A DNA stretch of 64,000 bases from Pseudo-nitzschia pungens (Eukaryota; Bacillariophyta; Bacillariophyceae; Bacillariales; Bacillariaceae): NCBI GenBank assembly GCA_037355855.1, contig CM074760.1, positions 3,030,501 to 3,094,500 on the forward strand. Reading direction: 5' to 3'. The notes under the pieces were generated by a model, which did no database searches, was not told the origin of the DNA, and was given only the letters and a program-made list of their open reading frames with translations. Position numbers and translations under genes: made by a program. Every line of letters starts with the position of its first letter. Position 1 is the first letter of the stretch. Of the stretch, positions 30,862 through 41,063 are shown in pieces.

Positions 30862-31434
30862 TAGTCCCCGTGATTCATGCTAGTATTCCTGTACTGAGCA
30901 AGCAACTATACCAGTCCCCGGAAACAGATACTCCCAGGGGGACACCAATACTCTTGCTTGTTGTACCAGGACACTTGGATGGATCATAACAGAATTCAGG
31001 GATGCTTCCATATAACTTGTCAGAGATCAAACTGCACCAAATATTGCAGTTCTTCTATCAGAGGCCCGGCTGATTCGTAGTTCAAAAAAAAAAGGGGGTC
31101 GGACCGGAGGACGTTTTGCCCTTGGTTCCACTCCTTGACACGAACAAGGAGATCAATCAGCCTATTGTCTTTCAAGTTTATAGTCCCCGGAACCGGTGTA
31201 CCGGAGACTCCCAAATATAACATAGGACATAAGATCAGATCGAATCCGGAATCGGAATCGGAATGAAAATCGAAGTGATCAGGAAGCTCGTACCGAAATC
31301 AGCTGCGTTCGATTGCTGCCAAAAAACGTAATCGATTGCTTCCGAAAAAAACGAAATCGCTTCGATCGAAAATCTGCTGCGTCCGAGCTGCTTGTCAGGG
31401 ACCAAGGTACCCCAAATAATGCAGCTAGAGCAAT
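30862..31434 (-). other. 3' untranslated region of the retrotransposon
   Basis: Between the pol stop and the 3' LTR. The usual polypurine tract next to the LTR is weak here (CACGGGGAC just before the LTR on the minus strand). An A10G4 stretch lies at 31,085-31,098 on the plus strand. Two short frames have no features. Confidence 0.6.
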
Positions 31435-34400
31435 TTACCACATGCATCGAGCGCAGTGTTCTTTCAAAGCCGGACCATTCAGCAACTTAGTGAATAAATC
31501 AGCAATATTGGTCTCGCCAGGCTCCTTTGCAATGCGAATTGTCCCAGCAGCAATAGACTCGCGCGCCTTGTGGTATGCGACGCTGTTGTGCTTCTTGTTG
31601 CAAGGGCTCTCTGGTCTGGTAGTATTTTTGACAACAGACTCGTTATCACAGTACACATTGGTAGGACCTTCAATAGGAACGCCCATCATCCGGAGCTTGT
31701 ATCTGAGCCCTTCAATCAGTTCAATGGCAATTCGGAGTGCAACTATCTCAGAACCAAAGGTTGAGGTCTCGACAGTGGTTTGCCTTTTGCTGAACCACAG
31801 GATTGGAGCCCTGTTCACAAAGATGATGATTCCGGTATGGGATCTTCTTGTTGCTTTGCATCCGGCATGATCGGCGTCAACAAAACAGCTCATAATAACT
31901 GCTTTTCCAAGGGGTTCAGGAGCATCCGGTGGCAATACCTCCTTGGCATCTGGATAGAACTCACTCCAATCACAGTTGGGAAATCTGGATTCATCCACTT
32001 CAGGACGCGTCTCGTCAAATACTAGCTTGGATCGAGCGTGCGCCTTGAGATAGGCAAACATGTGCAATACTTGGTTCAGATGCCCTGTTCTTGCTTGGGC
32101 TAGGTACCTGGACATGAGGGATACAGGCATGACCAAATCAAGTCTTCCAAGTTCACACAACCATCTCAAGACGCCAATCAATCCTTGGTAGTAGTTCTGC
32201 TTGCTTGGATCCAGCTCGGCGGTTACATCAACTTCTGGACGATAATCGGATGTCAACGGGGTAGACACCTTGTTCGGAAGGTGCTTGTAGCCATACTGCT
32301 CGGTGCCAAGCTCCTTCTCTACTGCGTCGATGGCTTTCTTAGCATATTTCTCGGAGGACATCGCCCACTTGGGAATTGGGTCGTCTTCGACCACATGCGA
32401 ATGGACATCAGCGCCCAGATACAGGGTTGGAACTTCTATAGTCCCGTCCTTCAGCGTGAAGCGCTGCTCGATACTTTCCAACTGCCGTCGGGGGTCCTCA
32501 CTGCAACAGATGATATCGTCGACGTATGCAATCAGGTAGGCCCAGTACCTAGAGCCGTCTTTTCGTGTCTCCACTCGCATATGAACGTCAGGATCAGCTT
32601 TACAGGGTTGATATCCTAGCGTTCGTAGGTGCTTGGTCAAATAGGATCGGAACGACGCGCCTGCAACAGGGAGTCCATACAGTGCTCGAACGATCTTACA
32701 TACCTGTCCTACCAAGTGCGGGGGAAAACCATCTTCAGCTCGGGCAACCAAATAATACTTCTTCTTGATCGGCGCTGTAAGGTAGGCATTCTGGATATCC
32801 GCAGACAGCACGTCCAGATTGTTCAGCGCTGCCAACAGGAAGAAGATACGGACTGAATCCCTGCTTGGTACACTGCTGAAGGTATGTTCCTTAGCTGTTG
32901 CTTGTACCTTATGGCCATCGGCGACGAGCCGTGCTTTCCGCGTCAGGGACCCCAACTTCACATCAAAGATCATGTGCGTCGTGATCTTGCTGAATCCTTT
33001 GGCCTTGAGACCTTCGACGGTGTAGCTGGGGTCAAACTCGAACGCCATCTCTTTGTTTCTCATCTCCTTCGCAATCGCCTTCTCCCAATAGTCGGTCCCC
33101 GTCTTTCGGTCGATGGCGAGGGCTTCAGGGATAGAATGTGGTAGCTCCACTCCGAACTTGTGCGTCCTATCCCAGTACTTGTTTCGCTTGGTGGCCTTGA
33201 GGATTCGCTTCTTCCTTCGTAGTACGTGGTGGATCCACCATCGAAATGCTGGCTGATCCGAGATCTTGGCAGATATGGCATACTCTGCGGTCTGTACAGG
33301 AAAGGACTCTTTCAGATCGCTCAACTTACACCAGGATTCGGTTCCGTCTTTCCAACTGACGAGCAATCGCCATCCCTTCGTTGTAGGCTTGGGGACTTTG
33401 CGACCATACTTGTTGGTGATCGTCGCATCTTGCTTCCTAACGGCGGATCCGTCCTTCTCGTGATCAATGATCTCGTCCAACAGAGAAAACATGCGTCCGT
33501 CGTCGTCGATCTCGCTGTACATACTCTCAGCAACAATATTGGCGGTGTACTGCTCGACAGAACCATCTGGAAACTGCAGATCATACATTCTGGTATCAAG
33601 GATAGGGTTATCATTCCTCTTGCCAATCGGATTGCCATTAAGATCAGCAGAACGATTCTTCACAACACACCGTAGTCGTTCATCGCCCTTCTGGATCATG
33701 ACATTATTACCAATATACTCATCATAGTCATCCCCATCAGGTATGAGGTCGTCGATATCTGGAATAGAGGCTTCAGGCTCGGCGAGCTCCCACCGTTCTT
33801 GGTGACCTTCAAATAACTCAGCAGGGGGATCAGGGTACGTAGCTTGGAACTTTGCGTCGTTATCCTCAACCTTGTCCCCGATCTTGGATTCAACTGCTTG
33901 GTCAAATGAGTCCATATAGCGCTTGACGTCATGGGAACGCCATTCTTCTTCAGTAACAGCACGGACTGTATTAGTGCTTACCGGCATGGCCGCCTCGTTC
34001 AGGATCCAGTGGCAGTCTCCGCCTCCGAATCGGTCACCGCACGGGCCAAGCCATCGTCCCAGCTTCTCGGTCCCGTCAGAGAGATCAACCCAATAGACGA
34101 AATCATACCATTCATGGGCTTGGTACAGAGATATATCAGGCATGTACCCATGTACGATTTCGAACGGCGTTCGACCCATCGTAGTAGGATCGCTGGAAGC
34201 CGTGCGCTGTCGGATGGCAGCAACGAGCTCTCTGCAGAAAGCCCACAGGCGCTTGGGGGATCGCTTCCGAGCCGTCTTCTTGCGGATGCTTCTGCTGATA
34301 TGGCCGATGCTGAGCTCCGCGCGATTCTGGAAGGGGCATCTTGGCTGGATAAAGGTCTGATGGATATGGTTTTTGCTGACGACCTTATTCCATGGAGTCT

Positions 34401-35997
34401 TGTAAGTACCAGGGGCTCCTTGCTCTCGAGCGCCATCAGATATCAAATGCTCGGGAATGCCGACATCGTGGATGAAAATCTTCAGTCCTTCATACGCTTG
34501 CTTCTTGCCCTGTATAGGTATGAACTCGTCGTAGCCCTTACCATTACTGAACACTTGGGCGGCTGAATCTTGTCGCATGATGCTCGGGACCTTTGCCATC
34601 CAGGTGTCGGTGTACCATTTGCCAGCCGCGATGCGCTTGTTTCTGAAGCTCTGCGTTGGCAATCGGCGGACAAGGGGATGCATAGGGTTGCGGAAGCCTT
34701 TCTGGGTCGTGACTCGAAGGGTATCCGCAGCCTTTCTCGGAGATACATCCCAAATCTTGGACAGACGGTCGGAGTCGATCTTGCAGTATCGTTCGGTGTC
34801 AATCGTCGGACCCCACTTGGCTCGTCTGGCGATAGTGTCGAGCTCTGGGTCGACTGGTTCGACCTCATCGTCCCATCGAACATGCTTGTAAACGGCAGAC
34901 AGGCAGACGGGAGAACTGTGACGGGGATCCAATTCGAAGCGCTCGCGTCCATCGGTGTAGGCGCGCTCGTACAACGGGGTATGCATGGCGTTGATTGTAA
35001 GACTTGGTACTGTTGCATCCTCGTCTACATCATCGTCCCCGCAAGTCTTCAATGAATCGCCCGAAAAGAGAGAAGATAGTCGTGCATCCAGACGAGAGTC
35101 GGATGCAATCGCACATGGGGTCAGATCACGGCGGGTACAGAGTTGCTGAAGACTCCGCAGCTTGTACTTCTCATAACAATCATGCTGGGGAAGGATCAGC
35201 TCGTCGCTGTGAAGAGGCTTGTCGTACAAATGGGGACTGAAGTTGGACCGTGTTTCGACGGGCTCCATCTTACGCTTGTTGGACTTCTTGGACTGCTTCG
35301 TGGTCGTCTCGGCAGGCGCGATGGGCGTCGCCATAGGCGGCGCCGCGCGAAGGACAGACAGCGTAGGATTCAACGGATGAGATCCGTCGATGGCTTCTTC
35401 GGCTTGCTCGAACTTCTTGCTCTTCGGATCCCAAGGGAAGTCTCGGGTAGCAACGACATGATCGCATGTAGCCATTTCATGCTTGGTTGGCTTGCGGGAA
35501 GGGAAATAGGACACGACCCCATCAAGCAGGAGCTTGATGTCGAGGGTGTGGCCCACATGGGGATCTTCAGGATCGGTATTGTCAATATGGATGGAGTGAC
35601 TGGACTGTTCATCGTACTGGCGGGGCGCTTCGCTGACACGATTGGGATGACAGTCCCGTATCTGATTCGGACAAATCAAGCTGTGGGACAACTTGTCGCC
35701 AAAATATAGGGCTTCGTGGAAATAAATCAACCAAACTTTCCCGTCGGTATCTGTGTAGGCCGTAACACAGGTCCCAATAGGAATGTTCTTGATAGGCTCG
35801 AGCTCAGGCGAAAAAGGATGAACATCAACGTGGCTGACGACTTGGTCTTCAAGCAAGATCATATTGGAGCCGGCGGCAGTCGTATCAGCGTGGCTGTCCA
35901 GCTCGCATTGCCCCTCAGGACTCGGGCGCGCGCGCGGCAGATCCATCTGGTACAATAGCCGGCCAACCTTACTTAATTTCGGGCACCGGCCGTCGTT
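31435..35997 (-). CDS. pol: Pol polyprotein: protease, integrase, reverse transcriptase, RNase H
   Basis: About 1,520 codons open from just after the gag TGA; no ATG is near the beginning, which fits expression as a Gag-Pol fusion. Residues counted from 35,955: protease motif CELDSHADTTAAGS at about 18-31 (DSH in place of DSG/DTG); integrase core WYTDTW (about 446), HLISDGAREQ (about 503) and PFQNRAE (about 541); reverse transcriptase with DVLSADIQNAYL and the YVDD catalytic box (about 1,143); RNase H with DADHAG (about 1,357), GSEIVALR and DNESVV, then the HNSVAYHKARE end block. All catalytic positions I can place are present and the frame is unbroken, so the enzyme set looks functional. Confidence 0.95.
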   Translation of the reverse strand, partial: NDGRCPKLSKVGRLLYQMDLPRARPSPEGQCELDSHADTTAAGSNMILLEDQVVSHVDVHPFSPELEPIKNIPIGTCVTAYTDTDGKVWLIYFHEALYFGDKLSHSLICPNQIRDCHPNRVSEAPRQYDEQSSHSIHIDNTDPEDPHVGHTLDIKLLLDGVVSYFPSRKPTKHEMATCDHVVATRDFPWDPKSKKFEQAEEAIDGSHPLNPTLSVLRAAPPMATPIAPAETTTKQSKKSNKRKMEPVETRSNFSPHLYDKPLHSDELILPQHDCYEKYKLRSLQQLCTRRDLTPCAIASDSRLDARLSSLFSGDSLKTCGDDDVDEDATVPSLTINAMHTPLYERAYTDGRERFELDPRHSSPVCLSAVYKHVRWDDEVEPVDPELDTIARRAKWGPTIDTERYCKIDSDRLSKIWDVSPRKAADTLRVTTQKGFRNPMHPLVRRLPTQSFRNKRIAAGKWYTDTWMAKVPSIMRQDSAAQVFSNGKGYDEFIPIQGKKQAYEGLKIFIHDVGIPEHLISDGAREQGAPGTYKTPWNKVVSKNHIHQTFIQPRCPFQNRAELSIGHISRSIRKKTARKRSPKRLWAFCRELVAAIRQRTASSDPTTMGRTPFEIVHGYMPDISLYQAHEWYDFVYWVDLSDGTEKLGRWLGPCGDRFGGGDCHWILNEAAMPVSTNTVRAVTEEEWRSHDVKRYMDSFDQAVESKIGDKVEDNDAKFQATYPDPPAELFEGHQERWELAEPEASIPDIDDLIPDGDDYDEYIGNNVMIQKGDERLRCVVKNRSADLNGNPIGKRNDNPILDTRMYDLQFPDGSVEQYTANIVAESMYSEIDDDGRMFSLLDEIIDHEKDGSAVRKQDATITNKYGRKVPKPTTKGWRLLVSWKDGTESWCKLSDLKESFPVQTAEYAISAKISDQPAFRWWIHHVLRRKKRILKATKRNKYWDRTHKFGVELPHSIPEALAIDRKTGTDYWEKAIAKEMRNKEMAFEFDPSYTVEGLKAKGFSKITTHMIFDVKLGSLTRKARLVADGHKVQATAKEHTFSSVPSRDSVRIFFLLAALNNLDVLSADIQNAYLTAPIKKKYYLVARAEDGFPPHLVGQVCKIVRALYGLPVAGASFRSYLTKHLRTLGYQPCKADPDVHMRVETRKDGSRYWAYLIAYVDDIICCSEDPRRQLESIEQRFTLKDGTIEVPTLYLGADVHSHVVEDDPIPKWAMSSEKYAKKAIDAVEKELGTEQYGYKHLPNKVSTPLTSDYRPEVDVTAELDPSKQNYYQGLIGVLRWLCELGRLDLVMPVSLMSRYLAQARTGHLNQVLHMFAYLKAHARSKLVFDETRPEVDESRFPNCDWSEFYPDAKEVLPPDAPEPLGKAVIMSCFVDADHAGCKATRRSHTGIIIFVNRAPILWFSKRQTTVETSTFGSEIVALRIAIELIEGLRYKLRMMGVPIEGPTNVYCDNESVVKNTTRPESPCNKKHNSVAYHKARESIAAGTIRIAKEPGETNIADLFTKLLNGPALKEHCARCMW

Positions 35998-36000
35998 TCA
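35998..36000 (-). promoter_or_regulatory. Single in-frame TGA between gag and pol (candidate readthrough stop)
   Basis: Gag ends AAG AAC TGA and the next codons AAC GAC GGC CGG TGC continue open in the same frame directly into the pol protease region, with no other stop in the 14 codons up to the annotated pol start. Readthrough of UGA would make Gag-Pol at a low ratio. The alternative is that one sense codon has mutated to TGA in this copy. Confidence 0.7.
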
Positions 36001-37501
36001 GTTCTTGGGGGTCTGTCCTTGGTTCGAGTCGTTACCCTTCTTCTTGCCCTTCTTGCGCCCCTTGGGCCCAAAACTGTTTCCTGCGCCTTGGGTCGCGTTC
36101 GCGTTCGCGGTCGCGGAGGCAGCAGGCGTGGTAGAACTAGTGGACTGAATAGTTCGAGCTTTCTTCTGCTGGCGGAGGTCATACAACTGCTTTCGTTGTT
36201 CCTTGGAGAAGGTCTTGTAGACTTCATAGGGATACTGCTTGTCCTCAATCTTGCCGCTGTACGATCCACCCTTGTTGCTTCCTTGGTTGCCACCACCTTG
36301 GTGGACAGAGGAGATACTTCGCGCTCGCTTGGTTGCAACCGCACCCATCTTTCGTATGCCGAGGCACCTCTTGAAGTACGAGACGCACTCGTTGAAGTCC
36401 TTGGTGTACTTATCGGTTTCAAAGATCTGGATCTTGGGGTTCTCAAACCGATCGTCTTGGATGCTGTGGATGAAACGCATGGTGAAGTCTTCTTCGTCGT
36501 GCAACTTGTTGTGGTTGGAGAGCGTAGTCTGGAAATTCAACCAAGTTCTGCAGTGCTTCTCAAAGTCGTAGGTGCGGGAATCACCTGTATAGCGGGAGGT
36601 GTACATACCGGTACGGACCTTGTCAAGGATAGCCGCGACGTTGGTTGCGGAGAAGGCATTCTCGTAGAGATGTAGGAAAGCCGCTCGGGCGTTCCCAGTT
36701 GGGTTCTTCGCGTCTTTGTACCTTCGAGTGTAGGCCCAGGCAGGGCCATCACGAACTGCGTTGCAGAGCAACACCCAAACGTCGTGGTTGTCAGTGACAA
36801 ATTGCGGGCCTTCAAGCGTGGCGCATCGAACATTATAATCCATCCAGTTGGAAAAAGTCCCGTCCTTCCCAACAGTGGCGGATCTCTCTGCTGCAGTCAC
36901 CGTCTCTTGCTCCTTCGGACGGATGACGTATGATAGGGGGAACCCTTGTTCATTGTACTGGAAGCGAAGGAACTGACGGAAACTTTCTTCCCATTGACGG
37001 AAGTTGTCAAGGTTGGTGAGCTTCGGCGGAGTAATGGACGAGGAGACGGCCTCCTTGTCGGCGGTCTGCATTTCATGTAGGCGTTGGCGAGTTCGGTCGG
37101 CTGCAAGGGGATCACTAAGCCAAGTATGGGCAGTAGGCTTGATACCAATGAGAGGTTGGTAGCGGATCCACTCCGAAAGAAGCTGGAAGGATTGTCTGAA
37201 GGATAGTCCGATGAATACTCGTTCATGGTAGGGGCACATCGGATGACGACCCCCATTGAAGTCACGGAGGTACTTGGGGAGTTCCTTGGTAGAGAGCTGT
37301 TGGATCGCCTGGATGCTGCTCAGGCCGTTCCGGAATAACTCATCCGCAGTATCACTGTTGCTGAAACCAGAGAGGATCTTGTGGAGGTCTAATTCCTTTG
37401 AGCTGAGCTTTGCTCCATTCTTGTACCCAGAGATTCCACCATTAGCCTGGGCTGTGGCATGAGCTTGGAGGATATCAGGACTAGCTCCTGTAGGGGCGGC
37501 G

Positions 37502-37536
<35 letters not shown>

Positions 37537-37938
37537 GGCACGAGCGGCGGCAGCGGCAGCAGCAGCAGCAGCAGCCTCAGCAGCAATCCGAGCTGCGTTC
37601 TCGTTGCGCATTGCTCTCAGTTCTTGAATAGCAGCAAGAAGGATCATTTCAGATCGGGGTTGGATGTCAAGGTTTGGTTCCTGTTGGACTCTGGAGGCTC
37701 CAGCAGAAGCAGCAGGAGGGACTCCAGGCGCTCCGACAGGGGGGACCCCAGGCGCTCCGACAGGGGGAACACCAGGCGCTCCGACAGGGGGGGCGTCAGC
37801 AACTCCAGGAACATCTCCAGGTGGGGGAGCGCCGACTCCGGCTCCGGCTCCGGGGACAGCTCCACCACCATCTCCAGGGGCGGCGTCTCCGGCGGCGGCT
37901 GCAGCGGCGGCGGCTTGGCTTCTAGTTTGCTTGGCCAT
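35998..37938 (-). CDS. gag: Gag-like capsid protein of the retrotransposon
   Basis: 646 residues from ATG (MAKQTRSQ). The N-terminal 150 residues are Ala/Gly/Pro low complexity, with a tandem GAPGVPPV repeat (24-bp DNA repeat, about 37,722-37,790) and an Ala-Pro run. The central part (LDLHKILSGFSNSDTADEL, then FNGGRHPMCPYHERVFIGL and LDNFRQWEESFRQFL) is the capsid-like core seen in diatom copia elements. The C-terminus is Gly/Asn/Lys-rich (KGRKKGKKKGND) and would bind RNA; I see no CCHC zinc knuckle, which most copia Gags carry. The frame ends with TGA and pol continues in the same frame. Confidence 0.9.
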
Positions 37939-38822
37939 GGTTGTCTTGCTTTGATTACCTAATTTGCTTCAGTTTCTAAACCAAATTCTTTTGTGGTGGG
38001 GACTGTCTCCACCTCGATCGGAGAAAGGATTGTCGATCGAAAGAAGAAAAGGTATCGTGTATCACGTCAGCATTGGTGTCAACAGTTCCGTGTCAACAGT
38101 TCCGTGCCGACTTTTGAAAAGGTATCCACATCGATGGTTGGCTAGAAAGGTATCCATTTCCGGTCCGATGGTTGGATGGTTGGTTATGACCAAAAGAAGA
38201 ATTCTATCTGGTCTTTCTGCTCTGCTCTGGACCAATCGATTTGATTCTGAGATATGACAGATCTCAGGGTTCTTGGCTTGTCTGATTCCAAATTCCCTTG
38301 GCTAAAATCAAAATCGGTGGTATAGCAGGTTCGAGGTTTCGGATGGGACTGACGTCATGTCCTTGGTCTGCTCGACACTGTCTTCACTGGAAAGTACGTG
38401 GTGGTCTGTCGCCACGAAAATTCTTTTCCTTTTCCAGCGTTGTCCCATCCCCGGCAAACGTCCCCTTGAATCCTGTAAAATAACAGGGAATCATGGACGC
38501 TGCTTTCTCCACGTCCATCATGCTCCTTCCCCACCGGACTGAGCCTCCATGGAGCCACCATGACGCTCAGCTACTGGATTTGAATACCAATAGGTCCGCA
38601 GAGGTGGATGTGCGGACTCCAGTCGTATTGCGCGTTTGCTGGGGAAGGGCTCCCCATTAACATCAGGGATCTCGCGATGTCAGCTGCTGGTCCAGTTTCA
38701 GCTGAGGTTTTACATCCAAGTGTAGGCATGGATGCCAGTGGTGATCAGCCAGCTGGGTTTCTTCACACGCTCTAGCCGGCGTCCCGGTTCGTAGTGGGTC
38801 GAGCGGTGGGTCTGATAAACTG
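37939..38822 (-). other. 5' leader of the retrotransposon with primer-binding site
   Basis: About 880 bp between the 5' LTR and the gag ATG. Immediately inside the LTR the minus strand reads GTTTATCAGACCC, close to the initiator-tRNA-Met primer-binding site (TGGTATCAGAGC) common in copia elements; the shared core is TATCAGA. No other gene lies here. Confidence 0.6.
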
Positions 38823-39758
38823 TGTTGATATCCGCTCGTCAGCGGTCTTCGTGGTCTAATCGTAGAGCTTAATCGGCTTATACTGCGTACTGTAAAAATA
38901 GGCGAAAGCCTTAACAATAGCAATACATAAAGTCCTGGCAAATCGTGAGTCTACAGTGGACCATTCAAGGTCTATTGCATACACTTAGGCAATACAAGGC
39001 ACTTCCCTAGAGGTACATCGGAATCGATCGAAAGGAGGGCATGATAGGTGTGTTTATTTTAGAGAAAAAGAAAGAGTGAATAAAAGGGGAGCTGAGCCAA
39101 AGCGCTCAGCTCTGTATCGTATCGTGACATCGATTCGCTAACTCGTATAATAACAGAGCTTCCGTAGCTCTGGTACTGTATTCTACGAGTAGCGTATCGG
39201 AGTATCGTAGCGTAGCTTCGCTTAATTATCCAATCGTGTGCTAGCGATAATAACTCGCGTATGCTAGCGCGTTGGGTAACTGTTTGGGCCGGGCATCCAG
39301 TCATGGTACATATTATACACCAATGACCTGGCCCCGGCGGTAGCACGGTATCTTAGCATGGTACCATGGTAGGCTAGCATCTTTCAGTATCTCGCAGCCT
39401 TAGCAACCCTAACCCTGTAGCATTTAGCTACACCATAAAAGGTGCTTTACTCGGGGTACGTACGATTGGTACAAATCGTACGCGGCGACCCTAGTAAACT
39501 CTGCTAGCAATACTAGACAGGATAGGTCTGCTGCTAAGCCTGTTGCTAAGCCTGTTGCTAAGCCTGCTGCTAAGCCTGTTGCTAAGCCTGTTGCTAAGCC
39601 TGTTGCTGAGCCTGTATGCTAGCAATTAGCACACAGCTCTAGCATTCAGCTCAGCACCTGTTAGTCAGTTACTGGAGGCTGCTGGCTGTAGCCCCAGTAC
39701 ATTCTCCTACACAGGAGCCTTGCTAGCACAGATCATAGCACCACCTCGAATATCTTCA
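38823..39758 (-). repeat. 5' LTR (936 bp)
   Basis: Same sequence and length as the copy at 29,926-30,861, including the 12-bp tandem array. As the 5' LTR it should carry the element's promoter and transcription start. TATA-like words (GTATAATAACAG on the plus strand, about 39,143) are present, but the start site cannot be fixed. Confidence 0.95.
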
Positions 39759-40172
39759 TAAAGAGTGGAAGATTCCAAGAGCTCTAGTAATATTAATAAT
39801 GGCAGATGATCTCAACCATAGAAACCAGTGAAGTATGGATGATAAGAGTTACAATTTGAAATGCGTACAAATTGTGTTAGTTGTGTGGGTCAACCTTTCT
39901 TTCTTCCCATGTTGGCGTTGCAAGGTATATGCATTGTACCTAGATAGATCCGGTTGCATAGTTCGTGGCCGCTTCTCGTGCGAGAGAAACGGCAGTGAAT
40001 GATCATTCGGTTGCGAACGAACATGCCCGTGGAGCACAAAACTTCAGAGCCACTCGCCCGGAGCAAACCCTCGTTTCTTGGCTGTAGTGGTGAAGGAATT
40101 TTGCGAATTCTGTAACAGTCTGTGCTGGGTTCTGGTACGCATCTCAATCAATAGGAATTCCATTAGGAAAAT
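39759..40172. other. Spacer right of the retrotransposon
   Basis: About 410 bp, 3' flank of the Mpv17-like gene. No gene is seen. Confidence 0.4.
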
Positions 40173-41063
40173 CTAGTGACCTCCTCTGGCAAAGGAAAGG
40201 TAAGCGGTCCACAAAAAGCTCACGGACTGTCGAACCGGCATCCTCAGATATAGTGGAACAGAAAAGCAAACCAGATCCGCCGGGAGCCATACTTTCAGCA
40301 GGTCGGCCTCGTCTTTTCCGAAATTTGTGGTGTACGTGTCGAATCCTGCGTGAAACCACGCAGAGGGATCGCTCAATCCGCTAAAGACGCTAGCCTTGAA
40401 GATGTAAAACGCGGGGAGGTATACCAGGGTCAACACGGTCAGATCGAGCGTCGTCTGCGCCGCCAGGGCCTGCAGCCCGGGAATGTCCCTTACTTTCTGG
40501 TTCCACGTTTGCGATGTGAACTTGTCCACGTCGAAAAGCTTCTTGAAAATCTGGACCTGGTACAGATACTGGAAGGCCCCCGAGTAGACGCCACCAAAGG
40601 CACAAAACAAAAGACTTCGCTGCAAATCGAGTTCCGCCATGGGAGTCTGAGCGATCACGATTTGCGCCATGAGGTCGGCGGCGGTGGTTTTGAGCGAGGC
40701 AATGATGAAATTGTTTATGAACGGGTATTCCTTCGCGAAGCGAACGTAAGCATTGTCCTCCTCCTCGACATTAGTCGTCAAGACTTCCGCTACAGCGACG
40801 CTGCTGCTCAGATCGGTTCCTGAATGCGACGACGTTGTGGACGTCACGTTCTTTGGTTTTTGCGGTCTTGTTATGGTGCTAGTAGTGTCGCCTTCGTAGC
40901 CCCGAAGGAATACTTTGGTTCGACTTCGGGGCGATAGTATTATGAAATCATGCTCTCGCGTATCTTGACTCCGCAGTTGTGAAATTGAGGGGAGAGATGG
41001 CAATGTGAATGAGTGCGTGTTGCATGCTAGAAGGAGAGCTACTACCGCAAAGAACTTGTTCAT
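40173..41063 (-). CDS. Mpv17/PMP22-family membrane protein with plastid-type presequence
   Basis: 296 residues from the ATG at 41,063 (MNKFFAVVALLLAC); the frame is open further upstream to 41,288, but that part is basic and has no targeting sense. The signal peptide ends NTHS-FTLPS, with Phe at +1 as in the diatom ASAFAP plastid motif. After a Ser/Thr-rich transit region the Mpv17/PMP22 fold follows: a first helix region (YPFINNFIIASLKTTAADLM), LLFCAFGGVYSGAFQYLYQV, LDLTVLTLVYLPAFYIF, and the C-terminal signature VWLPADLVCFSVPLYLR then SVSFLWTAYLSF. Relatives are integral proteins of peroxisomal, mitochondrial or plastid membranes, thought to form small channels. The W-x-P pattern is retained; the substrate is unknown. 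Confidence 0.85.
   Translation of the reverse strand: MNKFFAVVALLLACNTHSFTLPSLPSISQLRSQDTREHDFIILSPRSRTKVFLRGYEGDTTSTITRPQKPKNVTSTTSSHSGTDLSSSVAVAEVLTTNVEEEDNAYVRFAKEYPFINNFIIASLKTTAADLMAQIVIAQTPMAELDLQRSLLFCAFGGVYSGAFQYLYQVQIFKKLFDVDKFTSQTWNQKVRDIPGLQALAAQTTLDLTVLTLVYLPAFYIFKASVFSGLSDPSAWFHAGFDTYTTNFGKDEADLLKVWLPADLVCFSVPLYLRMPVRQSVSFLWTAYLSFARGGH

Larger units (their letters stand above)
29926..39758 (-). mobile_element. Complete Ty1/copia LTR retrotransposon (CoDi type), 9.8 kb
   Basis: Order on the minus strand: 5' LTR (38,823-39,758), leader with primer-binding site, gag (37,938-35,998), one TGA, pol (to 31,435), a 0.57-kb 3' region, 3' LTR (29,926-30,861). The domain order protease, integrase, reverse transcriptase, RNase H defines Ty1/copia. 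The protease motif DSHADT and integrase QNRAE are typical of diatom CoDi elements. Both frames are intact and the LTRs look identical, so the insertion is recent and potentially active. The flanks (AGATG left, TAAAG right, or GAAGA/AAAGA if the ends are set 2-3 bases differently) show no clean 5-bp duplication. It sits between the ankyrin and Mpv17-like genes and disrupts neither. Confidence 0.95.
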
